Below, in pieces: positions 34,957 to 43,844 of a stretch of DNA of 50,220 nt. The notes below the pieces were generated by a model. It was given only the letters and a program-made list of their open reading frames with translations. It made no database searches and had not been told where the DNA came from. The stretch's first letter is position 1; every line of letters begins with the position of its first letter. A program made the translations under genes and the position numbers. The DNA is from an uncultured Prevotellaceae bacterium (GTDB lineage: Bacteria > Bacteroidota > Bacteroidia > Bacteroidales > Bacteroidaceae), in NCBI GenBank assembly GCA_947167455.1, contig CAMVIB010000019.1, positions 1-50,220 on the forward strand. Direction: 5' to 3'.

Positions 34957-36933
34957 TCAGAATGATATTGCAAACGAACCGCCAATGATGAAGGTGTGAC
35001 GGTTGCGGCGTATGCTCTGGTGGGGGGCGTACATCTCTGCGAGCTCGGGTTCCATACTTGCTATAGCCAGGATGTCGGGCATGGCCAGATTGAGGAACTC
35101 TGCGGGGTTGTACTCCAGCTTGTAGGTCTTGCGGGTGTAGTCGTACTCGGCAAAGACGCGGAATGAGAAGTTGTTCTTATATGCGTAGGTGAGGGAGATA
35201 CCTGTGCCTAACTTGAACGAGTTGTTGGCATCGAGGACGAAATAGTCCCACGAATAGTCGTAGGTCGCGGGTGTGCCGTCGGCATTCGTCTTTGTGGCAA
35301 TCTTTACGTCGTCGATCTCGCCGGTAGTCTTGTCAGTGATGTAAGAGAACTCCTTGACCTCACCCTGATAGCGTGCCTTGAGATTCAGCTCCTGCATTAT
35401 GCTGCGTCCGCCGAGCAGCTTGGCGCCGATGGCGAAGTGACGCGACAGCGGCAGGTTTCCATATATACCGAGGTCGCAGGCAAACTCTGAGAGGTGGTCA
35501 CTCTCGATAGTATATTCCGGGCGACGGCCTTCATCGTTGAAGATGATGTTGCTGAAGTCCGAGAGTTCGGCATCCTGGTCAATACCCTGGACTATCTCCT
35601 GAAGGTCGCTTTTCGCATAGTCGAGCACGCGGTCCCAGCCTTTGATAGGTGAGGTGTTGACGCGCAGACGACCGCCGACACCAATGTACTTGTTAAAGAA
35701 GTATGCCGCTTCGACGCTCACCATGGTCGAGGTGCCGAACTTGAGGTTGAAGTCGTTGGAGGGGTCGTCGTCTTCAAGGTCGAAGTCGATATTCTTGCTG
35801 CCCCAGCCCAAGCCCATCGAGATGGCGAAGAACGAGGGGTGCTGTATGATGCTTGCTATAGAGTCTTTGTTGTTGCGCAGGAGACCTTTGCCCTTGAAGA
35901 TGACGTCGCTGAGGGCGTAGGCCAGCTCTGTTGACATGATGCCTATGCCGGCTCCGGAAAGCACGTCGCTCACCCAATGGCGGTTGTTGAGGACGCGCAT
36001 GATGCCGGTGGCGGTGGCCACGCCGTAGCCTGCCACAGAGTACCATGGCGAGCGCGTGAGGCCATATTCCTTGTGGAGGATGGTGGCGCCCACGAAGGAG
36101 GTGGCGGTGTGGCCCGAGGGCCAGGAGTTGCGGGTGGAGCCGTCGGGGCGCATCTCCTTGGCGGTGTATTTGATGCCGTTGACGAGACCGGCCATGATGC
36201 CGTATGAGAGTGCTGCGCTGGTGAGGAAACGTCCCCAGTCAGAGCGACCTTCCACGCCGCCGATCTTCAGACCTAAGGTAAGAGCTGGACCGAAGTACTG
36301 TGTGTAGTCGTCGATGTGTGTCTTGAAGTTCGTGAGAAGGACATGCCTTGAGCCGTCGTTCTGGCGGAAGGCTTTCTTCTCGCCCTTGGCGATGATACCT
36401 GCCACGAACACCGGGACGCCGACGAAGGTGAGGTCCTCCATGACTTTGAACGGGCGCACGCCGGGATTGGTGTGCATGAATGTCCATTTATCCACCCAAC
36501 GTGAGCGGTCGTTGGCATCTGTCGTGGTGGCAAGCATGTAGCTTTTGCTGCTGGTGGCGGAGGGGGTGTCGTAGGGCATGTCCATCTCAAGCTTTGGAAG
36601 ATTGAGCACACGTTGAGCCTCGGCTTCGAGGGTGTTCTTGGCATCATACTCCGTGGGCTGAGTGAGTTCGGGGACGGCCTCAGCCTCTGGGGGGGCGTCC
36701 GTTCCGTCGGTGGCCTCCTGGCCTGTCGTTGTTTCTTCTGCCTCCGGGCTGCCCTCTGACACAGAGACTTCCATGTCTGCCGGAGTTTCGATGCCGGGTG
36801 CTGTTTCCTGACTGTTGGCTGTCGCTTCTGCTGTGTCTGTAGTGCTATCTGTGCCGGTCACGTCGTCTGTGGCGCGGGCAAATGATAGTGTGCTGATGAT
36901 GGCTATTGCCAGCAATAATAATAGTCTCTTCAT
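34957..36933 (-). CDS. PAP2-family phosphatase fused to an outer-membrane-barrel-like domain
   Basis: 658 residues. The signal peptide is MKRLLLLLAIAIISTLSFA. Residues about 25-110 are acidic and Thr/Glu-rich. The PAP2 core shows KYTAKEMRP (KX6RP), WPSGHTATS and RVLNNRHWVSD (RX5HX3D), all catalytic residues present. The remaining 300 residues alternate in strands (YFFNKYIGVGGRLRVN, NNFSFRVFAEYDYTRKTYKLEYNP) and end in FAISF, a barrel-type terminal Phe. It may remove phosphate from lipids such as lipid A or undecaprenyl pyrophosphate in the periplasm/outer membrane. It reads from a promoter at 36979-37009. Confidence 0.85.
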   Translation of the reverse strand: MKRLLLLLAIAIISTLSFARATDDVTGTDSTTDTAEATANSQETAPGIETPADMEVSVSEGSPEAEETTTGQEATDGTDAPPEAEAVPELTQPTEYDAKNTLEAEAQRVLNLPKLEMDMPYDTPSATSSKSYMLATTTDANDRSRWVDKWTFMHTNPGVRPFKVMEDLTFVGVPVFVAGIIAKGEKKAFRQNDGSRHVLLTNFKTHIDDYTQYFGPALTLGLKIGGVEGRSDWGRFLTSAALSYGIMAGLVNGIKYTAKEMRPDGSTRNSWPSGHTATSFVGATILHKEYGLTRSPWYSVAGYGVATATGIMRVLNNRHWVSDVLSGAGIGIMSTELAYALSDVIFKGKGLLRNNKDSIASIIQHPSFFAISMGLGWGSKNIDFDLEDDDPSNDFNLKFGTSTMVSVEAAYFFNKYIGVGGRLRVNTSPIKGWDRVLDYAKSDLQEIVQGIDQDAELSDFSNIIFNDEGRRPEYTIESDHLSEFACDLGIYGNLPLSRHFAIGAKLLGGRSIMQELNLKARYQGEVKEFSYITDKTTGEIDDVKIATKTNADGTPATYDYSWDYFVLDANNSFKLGTGISLTYAYKNNFSFRVFAEYDYTRKTYKLEYNPAEFLNLAMPDILAIASMEPELAEMYAPHQSIRRNRHTFIIGGSFAISF

Positions 36934-36978
36934 AAGTGAAAGCGATAAGGAAGTTTGTTAAATTATGAAATATTTGTG

Positions 36979-37009
36979 CAAAGATATGCAAAAAAAGTGA
37001 AAAGCCAAG
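36979..37009 (-). promoter_or_regulatory. Bacteroidota promoter for the PAP2 gene
   Basis: Minus-strand CTTG (37006-37009) is 19 nt before TATCTTTG (36979-36986). It fires toward 36933, back to back with the promoter for the DUF3256 gene; the whole 266-nt spacer is regulatory. Confidence 0.6.
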
Positions 37010-37077
37010 TAAAATCGGGCCTTTTTTTGCTAAAAGGGTATGTTTTTCGTGAATGACAGCCAAAATGTGTGAAAAAG

Positions 37078-37109
37078 TTTGGCTATGTGGCTCAAAGAGG
37101 CTACTTTTG
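37078..37109 (+). promoter_or_regulatory. Bacteroidota promoter for the DUF3256 gene
   Basis: TTTG at 37078-37081, 20 nt, then TACTTTTG at 37102-37109. It lies 90 nt upstream of the ATG at 37200. Confidence 0.7.
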
Positions 37110-37199
37110 CGGGCAATATACAGTGCCGGTATCAGCGACTGCCGTTTTCTGCGCAGTAAAGCACATAACGGTTAATGCACCCGTAACGACTTCATCATA

Positions 37200-37886
37200 A
37201 TGAGACGTATTGCCCTTATAGCTTGTTCATCGCTCCTCGCCTGCGTGACCGTAGGCGAGATCTATGCCGACGGACGCCAGATGCGCGATGTGTTCGCATC
37301 GATGCCCGACACCATCGAACCCTTGGTGACTCATAACAACCGCCTCGACTGCATAGACTTCATAGAAAACGACATGGAGGCGCGTGTGCGTAACGTTGCC
37401 GACGAGTATGTGCGGCTGGAGGCTCTGACAGCCGATTACGCCCGCTTCCGCACGAGCGGTTCTGCATTCATGGAGCTGAAGATGATGACATCGCGTCGCG
37501 ACAGCATGCTTGCCGGCGACAGCACCTGTGTCGCCCATGCCGACACCATTCTCTGCATGGTGACGACGGTAGAGGCCGGTATAGACTCCTTGCGAATCGC
37601 CGACAGCCGTGTGGCGTTCTTCACGCCGCAATGGCAACGTCTGCCGTCGGAGAGGTTCTTCCGGTGGCCGGGTGTGGAGGAGCTCGTCGGAAAGAAGATG
37701 GCAGAGCTGACGGCAGAGGAGAGTAGGGTAGTGGAGGCGATGCGCTACTTCTGCCCTATGAAGGTTGAGCTCTCTGCCGACGATGACACTATGACGATAA
37801 TCCCGCAGCTCGGCGATTTGGAACCGGAACTGCGGGATGTAGGACGTAGGCTCGTAAGGCGTAAGCAGGTCAGGGCTTCATGGTGA
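37200..37886 (+). CDS. DUF3256 family exported protein
   Basis: 228 residues with a signal peptide (MRRIALIACSSLLACVTVG). The pattern RDVFASMPDTIEPLVTHNNRLDCIDFIENDM is characteristic of DUF3256, a Bacteroidales family of unknown function. The remainder is strand-rich (AFFTPQWQRLPSERFFRW). Cysteines at 9 and 15 could serve for lipidation, but neither sits in a clean lipobox. Its 3' end overlaps that of the convergent lipoprotein gene by 17 nt. Confidence 0.78.
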   Translation: MRRIALIACSSLLACVTVGEIYADGRQMRDVFASMPDTIEPLVTHNNRLDCIDFIENDMEARVRNVADEYVRLEALTADYARFRTSGSAFMELKMMTSRRDSMLAGDSTCVAHADTILCMVTTVEAGIDSLRIADSRVAFFTPQWQRLPSERFFRWPGVEELVGKKMAELTAEESRVVEAMRYFCPMKVELSADDDTMTIIPQLGDLEPELRDVGRRLVRRKQVRASW

Positions 37887-38838
37887 GACGGAGCTTCACC
37901 TCACAAGGCTTATTGTCGTTGGTGGTAATCTGCTTGTTGAAGCCCAGGGTGCAGCTCTTGGCATCGGGGAAGAGGGCGTAGCACTCGCCGTCGAAGAGTG
38001 GCAGCTGTACGTCGGATGTCTTATCCCATGCCAGCCGGAACCTGCCTGTTGTCTCGTCTGTCCATGACCATGTGCCGACGAAGGTGCTGCCGTTGTCGAA
38101 GATGAAATATAGGCTTCCTGCCTTAGTGATGATGACCTCGTCAATCATCCATGTCGAGTCGTAGTAGTAATCGACGTTGACGTTCTTGCGAATGTGGGAG
38201 GACAGAAGTCCGAGGTTGAGCTTCCCTGTGAAGGTGGCATCCTCGATGTCTTTGCCGGTGACGGTCATCCCGACATGGCAGTTGGTGATGTCCCACGTGC
38301 GGCAGAGGTTGGTGAGGCGTGCAGAGCTTGTGGTGCCTTTTTTCAGCTGGGCCACACTCTCAAAGTTGCCGACACTCGAGGTGTAGCTTACGTCGTAGCT
38401 CTCGCCGGCAGCCGACGGCGTGCATTGCATGGTGGCATCAAGCTCATTGAGCTTGTAGCTGTTGGCCGACAGACGTGTGAAGGAGCCTGTGAAGTAGTCG
38501 GTGACGGGCCTGAAGTCGGCATCGGAATCTACACGGGTGGCCTTCTGCTTGGCTACGCTAAGGGGTAGTATCGTGGCACGGATGACATAGTCGCCGGATT
38601 CGCACAGCTCAATCTCGTCAAAGGTGATCTGCTCGGAGCCTGTCTCGAAGACAATAGGTGTCTGCAGCGACAGTTTTTTAGCATCGTCGGCGTAGGCCGG
38701 TGCGGCAATGACGGCATAGGGGTCGTCGGTGATGGTGGTCGTGGGTTCGTCTGTCGTCTCCTTCTCACTGCTGCATGCCGTGAGGCCGACGACCAGCATT
38801 GCCAGCATTGCCGCTGGCATGTATAGAAACTTGTGCAT
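37870..38838 (-). CDS. Lipoprotein of unknown function (paralogue A)
   Basis: 322 residues; lipoprotein signal MHKFLYMPAAMLAMLVVGLTAC with Cys 22, then an acidic/Thr linker. The body is strand-rich and shares landmarks with the next gene: LCRTWDITN versus LCQYWQVNK, and GTWSWTDETTGRFRLAW versus GRWYWVQESDGTLHYTW, so they are likely paralogues. It probably sits at the outer membrane. It belongs to a minus-strand group with the two genes upstream (gap 21 nt). Confidence 0.75.
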   Translation of the reverse strand: MHKFLYMPAAMLAMLVVGLTACSSEKETTDEPTTTITDDPYAVIAAPAYADDAKKLSLQTPIVFETGSEQITFDEIELCESGDYVIRATILPLSVAKQKATRVDSDADFRPVTDYFTGSFTRLSANSYKLNELDATMQCTPSAAGESYDVSYTSSVGNFESVAQLKKGTTSSARLTNLCRTWDITNCHVGMTVTGKDIEDATFTGKLNLGLLSSHIRKNVNVDYYYDSTWMIDEVIITKAGSLYFIFDNGSTFVGTWSWTDETTGRFRLAWDKTSDVQLPLFDGECYALFPDAKSCTLGFNKQITTNDNKPCEVKLRLTMKP

Positions 38839-38859
38839 GTACGTTTATTGCTGCCTATG

Positions 38860-39780
38860 CTATTTCGTGCTCACAACGGAGAGCATGTATGTCAGCGTGG
38901 TGTCGTAGTCTGTGCCGTCGGTGTCGATGACAGCCTCCACGGTGAGCCAGCATTCGTTCTCGTTCTTGAACACCACGATGCCGTTGCCGGCCTCGAAGGA
39001 GTTGCCCATCTCGTGGCCTTCCCATGTGTAGTGGAGCGTGCCGTCAGACTCTTGCACCCAGTACCAGCGGCCGGTGTCGATGCCGTCTTTGTAGTAGAGC
39101 TGGAAGGTGGCGTACTTGCTGAAGGTCATGTTCGTGAGCTGTGACTTCGTCTCGAAGGTCTCATCGATGCGGCAGTCGGAGTTGTCCTCGATGTATTGCT
39201 TTATCTCGCGGAGGTTGCAGCCGTTGAAGTCACGTGCCAGCTTCAGGCCTTTCTTGTTGGTGAGGCGCAGACGTGTCTTGTTCACCTGCCAGTACTGGCA
39301 GAGGTTCTTCGTGAACTGCGAATTACTGATAGCTTCTATGACATCGCCGGTCGTTGCCTCGGCATTTATGCTGTTGCCGTTGAGCAGCTTGATGGTGATG
39401 TAGATGACGTTGCCTTCGATCTTCAGCGTGAGGTCGCCGAAGTTGTCGAGACGGTAGCTCTCGCCCTTCACGAGGATATGGTAGAAGCCTGTGAGGTATG
39501 TGATGTCATCGCTGTCGGCGCGCGTCTTCTCGTCCTGGCTGTTCTCCGTCTCCTTGAGGCGTACGATGTAGCGGCCACTCTCTGTCAGCTCGATGGACTT
39601 TATGAGCTGGTCGTCGTTGAGCTTCAGGCCGGCACCGAAGTCGAGCTTCTTGGCCTCATCGGTGAACTCCGTGTTCGATGACTTGATGATTATGGTTGAG
39701 TTGTCGTCGTTGCTGCTGCATGAGCTGAAGGTCATGGGCAGAGCTGCCATCGCGGCAAGCATGAAAAGATACTTTTTCAT
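38860..39780 (-). CDS. Lipoprotein of unknown function (paralogue B)
   Basis: 306 residues; signal MKKYLFMLAAMAALPMTFSSC with Cys 21 followed by SSNDDN, an acidic export-type tail common in Bacteroidetes surface lipoproteins. It has the same order of landmarks as paralogue A (an N-terminal TExGxY-type stretch, LCQYW, WYWVQESDG). Function unknown. Confidence 0.75.
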   Translation of the reverse strand: MKKYLFMLAAMAALPMTFSSCSSNDDNSTIIIKSSNTEFTDEAKKLDFGAGLKLNDDQLIKSIELTESGRYIVRLKETENSQDEKTRADSDDITYLTGFYHILVKGESYRLDNFGDLTLKIEGNVIYITIKLLNGNSINAEATTGDVIEAISNSQFTKNLCQYWQVNKTRLRLTNKKGLKLARDFNGCNLREIKQYIEDNSDCRIDETFETKSQLTNMTFSKYATFQLYYKDGIDTGRWYWVQESDGTLHYTWEGHEMGNSFEAGNGIVVFKNENECWLTVEAVIDTDGTDYDTTLTYMLSVVSTK

Positions 39781-39842
39781 ATTCTGGTTGATTTGGTTTG
39801 ACTCGTTGTGTTATATATTATTATCAATAGTGGACGTTTGCG

Positions 39843-40610
39843 TCAGAAGATACGTCCCGTGAGGCGTATGTTGAGCACAGGCCACACCTTAACCCTCGAG
39901 ATTATGTCGATGGCGCCGCCGTCCTCGTTGCCGGTGTCGCTGCTGGTGGCCTTCACCCAGAGGTCGTCGGTGGGAGAGTAGGCATTGAACGTGGGCTTGC
40001 CGTGGAACATCACACCGAGGTCCATGGACACGCCGATGCGCTTCTTGGGGATGGCACGGCCGAAGCCGATGCCGACGTATGGCTTCACGCTGTTGATCTT
40101 GACATTGGCCTTGGCGATACCTTCGCTGTTCTCATGGATGATGTAGTCGCCAATCTCAATACCAGAATCGGGATCCTTACGATGTATCGGGTCGAGGTTC
40201 TCTACCTGCATGATCTCTGACGTGCCGAAGAATATACCCGCCGTGACATGGAATGCCACGCTCTCGAAGGGGTAGGCATCAACGAGGACCTTGCCGTTCA
40301 TCCAGTTGAACTTGCCCTGAACGCGCGTGCTCAGCTTGTCCTCTCCGAAATACTCCGACGTCGGGTCATCCCTGAAGTCGTTGGTGTATTTGACGGTCGG
40401 CGTGACCTTTATCTTAGGGAAGAAGTTGAAGCCGGCACGAACGGCGGCATAGTGGGTTATCGGTGCTGCCAGCTCGATGCCTATGCCGTCGGTACCCACA
40501 GAGAGGTTGGCTCCAAGATGGTCAAAAACGCCGAAACGTTCAACCTTGTTTTGAGCATACAGGGGTGCAGCGAGCATCGCTGCCAACAGAAGAAGAGTGC
40601 TTTTTTTCAT
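39843..40610 (-). CDS. Outer-membrane beta-barrel-like protein
   Basis: 255 residues; signal peptide ending LYAQ (about residue 20). It starts with HLGANLSVGTDGIGIELAAP, a common opening of small Bacteroidetes barrel proteins, continues with alternating strands (YAAVRAGFNFFPKIKV, KPYVGIGFGRA, RIGVSMDLGVMFHG) and ends in RLTGRIF, with a terminal Phe. It has its own promoter at 40668-40698 and is probably co-transcribed with the two lipoproteins downstream. Confidence 0.78.
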   Translation of the reverse strand: MKKSTLLLLAAMLAAPLYAQNKVERFGVFDHLGANLSVGTDGIGIELAAPITHYAAVRAGFNFFPKIKVTPTVKYTNDFRDDPTSEYFGEDKLSTRVQGKFNWMNGKVLVDAYPFESVAFHVTAGIFFGTSEIMQVENLDPIHRKDPDSGIEIGDYIIHENSEGIAKANVKINSVKPYVGIGFGRAIPKKRIGVSMDLGVMFHGKPTFNAYSPTDDLWVKATSSDTGNEDGGAIDIISRVKVWPVLNIRLTGRIF

Positions 40611-40667
40611 TTTGAAACGGTCTTTATGTATTTACTGATAATAATGGTAATGTGACTTTAATCGGCA

Positions 40668-40698
40668 CAAAGATAATATAAGTTGTTAAACCGACAAA
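40668..40698 (-). promoter_or_regulatory. Bacteroidota promoter for the barrel/lipoprotein group
   Basis: Minus-strand TTTG (40695-40698), 19 nt, then TATCTTTG (40668-40675), 58 nt before the ATG at 40610. Confidence 0.72.
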
Positions 40699-40730
40699 GC
40701 AAAATGTGCAAAAAATGTCAATAATACATA

Positions 40731-40785
40731 AAAAAAGCCTCCAAAACTCTATGTCGTGGCTCCGACATGGTTTTTTGGAGGCTTA
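40731..40785 (-). terminator. Intrinsic terminator of the L31 gene
   Basis: On the minus strand AAGCCTCCAAAA pairs with TTTTGGAGGCTT, enclosing a second hairpin (ATGTCG with CGACAT), and is followed by a run of T. It lies 55 nt after the L31 stop, a strong example. Confidence 0.85.
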
Positions 40786-40839
40786 TGGTAATATAGTTGT
40801 GTTCTATAGTTATAGAACCCACCTATAACTGTCGCCCTA

Positions 40840-41091
40840 TTACTTGCGGGTCTTAGCGTAGCGGCTCATGAACTTATCGACACGTCCTGCGGTATCGACG
40901 AGCTTGCTCTTACCTGTGTAGAAGGGGTGTGAGCTGCTGGAGATTTCAAGCTTCACGACGGGATAGGTCTCGCCTTCGAACTCCACGGTGTCGTTGGTCT
41001 TGGCGGTGGAGCGGCTGAGGAACATGTCGCCGTTGCTCATGTCCTTGAACACTACGGGGCGATAGTTGTCGGGATGAATACCTTTTTTCAT
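40840..41091 (-). CDS. rpmE2: 50S ribosomal protein L31, type B
   Basis: 83 residues starting [21 protein letters not shown]. An earlier in-frame ATG is rejected because it lies close to the promoter and has no family match. It shows the L31 stretch [27 protein letters not shown] and [10 protein letters not shown]. It lacks the CxxC zinc site of type A L31, so it is the zinc-free type B, as is usual in the phylum. It has its own promoter and terminator, making a single-gene unit. Confidence 0.97.
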   Translation of the reverse strand: MKKGIHPDNYRPVVFKDMSNGDMFLSRSTAKTNDTVEFEGETYPVVKLEISSSSHPFYTGKSKLVDTAGRVDKFMSRYAKTRK

Positions 41092-41183
41092 TGTTGTTGA
41101 GAGGTTTTGCCGGGCTTGTGTACCGGCGGGGTTAATACTGTGCCGTAGCCTTTGTCGTGGCGTGGCGGTTCGTTTTGCGGGCG

Positions 41184-41215
41184 CAAAGGTAAGACTTTCT
41201 GCCGACACGGCCAAA
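41184..41215 (-). promoter_or_regulatory. Bacteroidota promoter for rpmE2
   Basis: Minus-strand TTTG (41212-41215), 20 nt, then TACCTTTG (41184-41191), 93 nt before the MKKG start. It overlaps the region just before the 3' end of the next gene. Confidence 0.78.
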
Positions 41216-41233
41216 CATTATCGTCGAAATCTG

Positions 41234-42922
41234 TTATTTAATCAGCACTTTTTTGACGCCAGTGACTGTCGTATGTAGGTATATTCCCTTGCGTGCAGGC
41301 TTCTGCTCCATGCGCTGGCCGTCGATGGTGTGCCAAGCTTCGGGAGTGGCAGTGGCATTTGTGCCATGGCGTGTGAGGTCATCGTCAATGGCTGTCGGCA
41401 CCATCCGTCCGAGGCGTTTATATGTCAACGATACCACTACTGGCGGGTGGTCGCCGAGAGGTTTCGTGTCCGCTGTGCCGTCTGTCTGGCCGTAGGTGTA
41501 GTCTTGCTCTATGCAGAAGGCGTTGGGTATGAGCTGTGTGGTACCTTCGATGGCGACGGGGTTGATGCAGATGACTTTGTCAACGACCTCATACAAGCTG
41601 AAGTCGGTGGGGACGGAGTGGTCGGTGAGGTCGTCCATGTCTGTCGTGGGGTGTATGCCGTCGCGACAGAGTTCCACCCATGCGTCGGTCATGCGCAGGG
41701 CGTTGCTTAGGCGCTGGGTGAAGTTGGCAGCAATGTCCTCGCGTGTCCAGCGGCTGTTGGTGTCGCCGATGACGAGCTTGGGACGCGTGGTGCCTGTGGC
41801 GTTGACGGCATCGGCCAGCTGCCGCCACTGTGCGTGGCGCGAGGCTATGGCGGCATCGGTGCTGCCGGCATCCATGTGTAGCACGAAGAGGTCGAACGAG
41901 GTGCCGTCGGCAGTGGTGATGTCGTAGTGGCGGTAGCCTTTGCGCACATACTGGTTGCCGTCGGTTGCCTCGGTGGTCTGCCAGTGCGTCCAGCTCTCGC
42001 CGGTGGCAGCGACGGCGGCCGTGCGCCAGATGGCATTGAGGCCGTCGGTGTCGAAGGGCAGACCTCCGGCCAGCCCCTCTACGCTCAACGTATTCCGCAC
42101 CGTGCCACTGGCATACGACGGTTGCAGTGCCGACATGAGTGAGCCGTGATAGTTGAAATCTTCGCTCGCGCCGATGATGTCGTAGCCCTTGGCGGCGAGA
42201 TAGGAGCTTATCTTCAGCGTACCGTCGCGGCCCGGACCGTCGGGGTTGAGCGAGTAGAAGGCTACGCTTTGGGGCAGACCGTCAACATTTAGTGCGCACA
42301 CTCGCAGCGTGCCACGGGCTTCGGTGTGATAGGCTTGGCTCTTGAGGCATGTCAGGCGCAGGTTGTCGAGTTTGAAGAACGTCTGCGTCTCGCCCTCGTG
42401 GCCGGGCAGCCACCACTGTGCCGTGCTCTGACAGCGTATGATGAGCCTCTGGCTGGCATCGATGGTGAAGGGGATGTTGACGGGGATTCCCGTCTGGTCG
42501 CCGCGCCCGGCGGTGGTGACGGCATTGCCGTTGGCGGCGAGGGTCACGGTGCGTCCTTCCCATGTGCACACCATGGCCGAAAGCTCATAGTCGCCGCTTG
42601 GCAGGCCTGTCGCCGTCTGCACCACGGCAAGGGTGGGTGCCCACCACTGGTATGCGTTCATCAGGTATGTGCCGTGCTTGCCGCTCATGCCGTAGTTGCG
42701 CGCGGCGAACTCGGCGTTGCCGGCGGGGTCGCGGCCGATGACCGTCCATCCGCTCTCGTCGCCGCTCTCGAAGGAGGGGTTGGTGAGCAGGAAGGTGGCA
42801 TCGACGGGGTTGGCGGGCGTGGCGTAGCTAAGGTCACTGATGTCTTGTGACAGGCTGGGCGTGGTCTGGAGGCAGAGCCACGCTGCGAGTAGGGCTGATG
42901 TGTGTATGTGTCCTTTTGTCAT
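41234..42922 (-). CDS. Secreted endonuclease/exonuclease/phosphatase-family protein
   Basis: 562 residues with a signal peptide (cleavage after LSQ, about 26). Residues about 45-190 form a strand-rich domain like a carbohydrate-binding jelly roll (NPSFESGDESGWTV at its start). The EEP domain follows: LNVDGLPQ, GASEDFNYHG, LHMDAGS, GDTNSRW and GDHPPVVVSL, with catalytic Asp/His residues. The C-terminus (WHTIDGQRMEQKPARKGIYL then VKKVLIK) resembles a short type IX secretion sorting signal. It may cleave DNA or phosphodiesters outside the cell. It is the last gene of the nuclease/TonB group. Confidence 0.85.
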   Translation of the reverse strand: MTKGHIHTSALLAAWLCLQTTPSLSQDISDLSYATPANPVDATFLLTNPSFESGDESGWTVIGRDPAGNAEFAARNYGMSGKHGTYLMNAYQWWAPTLAVVQTATGLPSGDYELSAMVCTWEGRTVTLAANGNAVTTAGRGDQTGIPVNIPFTIDASQRLIIRCQSTAQWWLPGHEGETQTFFKLDNLRLTCLKSQAYHTEARGTLRVCALNVDGLPQSVAFYSLNPDGPGRDGTLKISSYLAAKGYDIIGASEDFNYHGSLMSALQPSYASGTVRNTLSVEGLAGGLPFDTDGLNAIWRTAAVAATGESWTHWQTTEATDGNQYVRKGYRHYDITTADGTSFDLFVLHMDAGSTDAAIASRHAQWRQLADAVNATGTTRPKLVIGDTNSRWTREDIAANFTQRLSNALRMTDAWVELCRDGIHPTTDMDDLTDHSVPTDFSLYEVVDKVICINPVAIEGTTQLIPNAFCIEQDYTYGQTDGTADTKPLGDHPPVVVSLTYKRLGRMVPTAIDDDLTRHGTNATATPEAWHTIDGQRMEQKPARKGIYLHTTVTGVKKVLIK

Positions 42923-42962
42923 TAGTGTTCAGTCGTTGACGGATGTGTAATTATTGCTGTCG

Positions 42963-43844
42963 TCACTGGAAACCCCATGCCGTGGGGGTGACGCTGGCTT
43001 CTACCGTCTCCTCCACCATATCCGGCAGGTTGCAGAAGAAGTCGATGCCTGTGAACTGCTCCAGCTGGTCTATGGAGACGATGTAGGGCTTCATGTTTTT
43101 CTCGTCTGTATAGTCCGTTCGGTGCTCCATCCAGAAGCCAATGGCCTTGTAGCCGCTGTTGACGGTGCTGCGGTTCTTGCACAGGATGGCCATGAAGAAG
43201 TATTTCGGCACCAGGAGCCCCGTGACAGTGGTCTCTATGATGTTGGCGGGGTCGTCGATGGTGCCGCCCTTGCAGACATAGAGCGTGTCACGGAAGGATG
43301 CCTCGTTCCATGTGCGAACCTTCATCTCAAGGTTTGCCCAGATGCCGCCGTTGAAGTCATAGAGCTGGGGCTGCATGTTGCTGTAGAGGAAGGTCTGGCG
43401 GTTGGCCTCGACGTTATACCACCTGTCGGCACTGGCGCAGATATGGCCACGTGTGTAGCCCGAGCCACGGTAGTTGTCGTATGTGGTGCGATACATGGCC
43501 GGGATGTCGGTGTCTTCTATGAAGTTGTCATCACGCTTGACGTAGCCGCCGCTGTTGTTGTTATTCCAGCGGAAGGCCGTCCATCGCTGTGCTTTCTTGG
43601 CGATGTCCCATTCTATGCAGAAGTTGATGTCGCCGTTGGAAATGCGCTTCACCAGGAACATGTCAACTACTGCCCCGCGCAGACGCGGCATCTCCAGACG
43701 TAGTGCCTCCGTTCCCTGGGCTGCGCTGTTGGCATTGCGGTTAGTGGTGGGGGTGAGTTCGTCGCTGTCGTTGCTACAGTTCCAAAGGAGTGGTATGGCA
43801 AGCAACAGCAGTAAAGGCGTTATGTGGTGGAATGTGTGTCTCAT
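42963..43844 (-). CDS. DNA/RNA non-specific endonuclease, lipoprotein
   Basis: About 293 residues from the ATG at 43844, which overlaps the stop of the upstream transposase gene (ATGA). The lipoprotein signal ends at LLWNC. The beta-beta-alpha metal nuclease region has YTRGHICASADR (usually DRGH; here Thr replaces Asp), then TFLYSNMQPQLYDFNGGIWANLE with the conserved Asn and Glu. It likely degrades DNA/RNA at the outer membrane; the His general base is present, so activity is probable. The next gene downstream is the EEP enzyme. Confidence 0.88.
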   Translation of the reverse strand: MRHTFHHITPLLLLLAIPLLWNCSNDSDELTPTTNRNANSAAQGTEALRLEMPRLRGAVVDMFLVKRISNGDINFCIEWDIAKKAQRWTAFRWNNNNSGGYVKRDDNFIEDTDIPAMYRTTYDNYRGSGYTRGHICASADRWYNVEANRQTFLYSNMQPQLYDFNGGIWANLEMKVRTWNEASFRDTLYVCKGGTIDDPANIIETTVTGLLVPKYFFMAILCKNRSTVNSGYKAIGFWMEHRTDYTDEKNMKPYIVSIDQLEQFTGIDFFCNLPDMVEETVEASVTPTAWGFQ

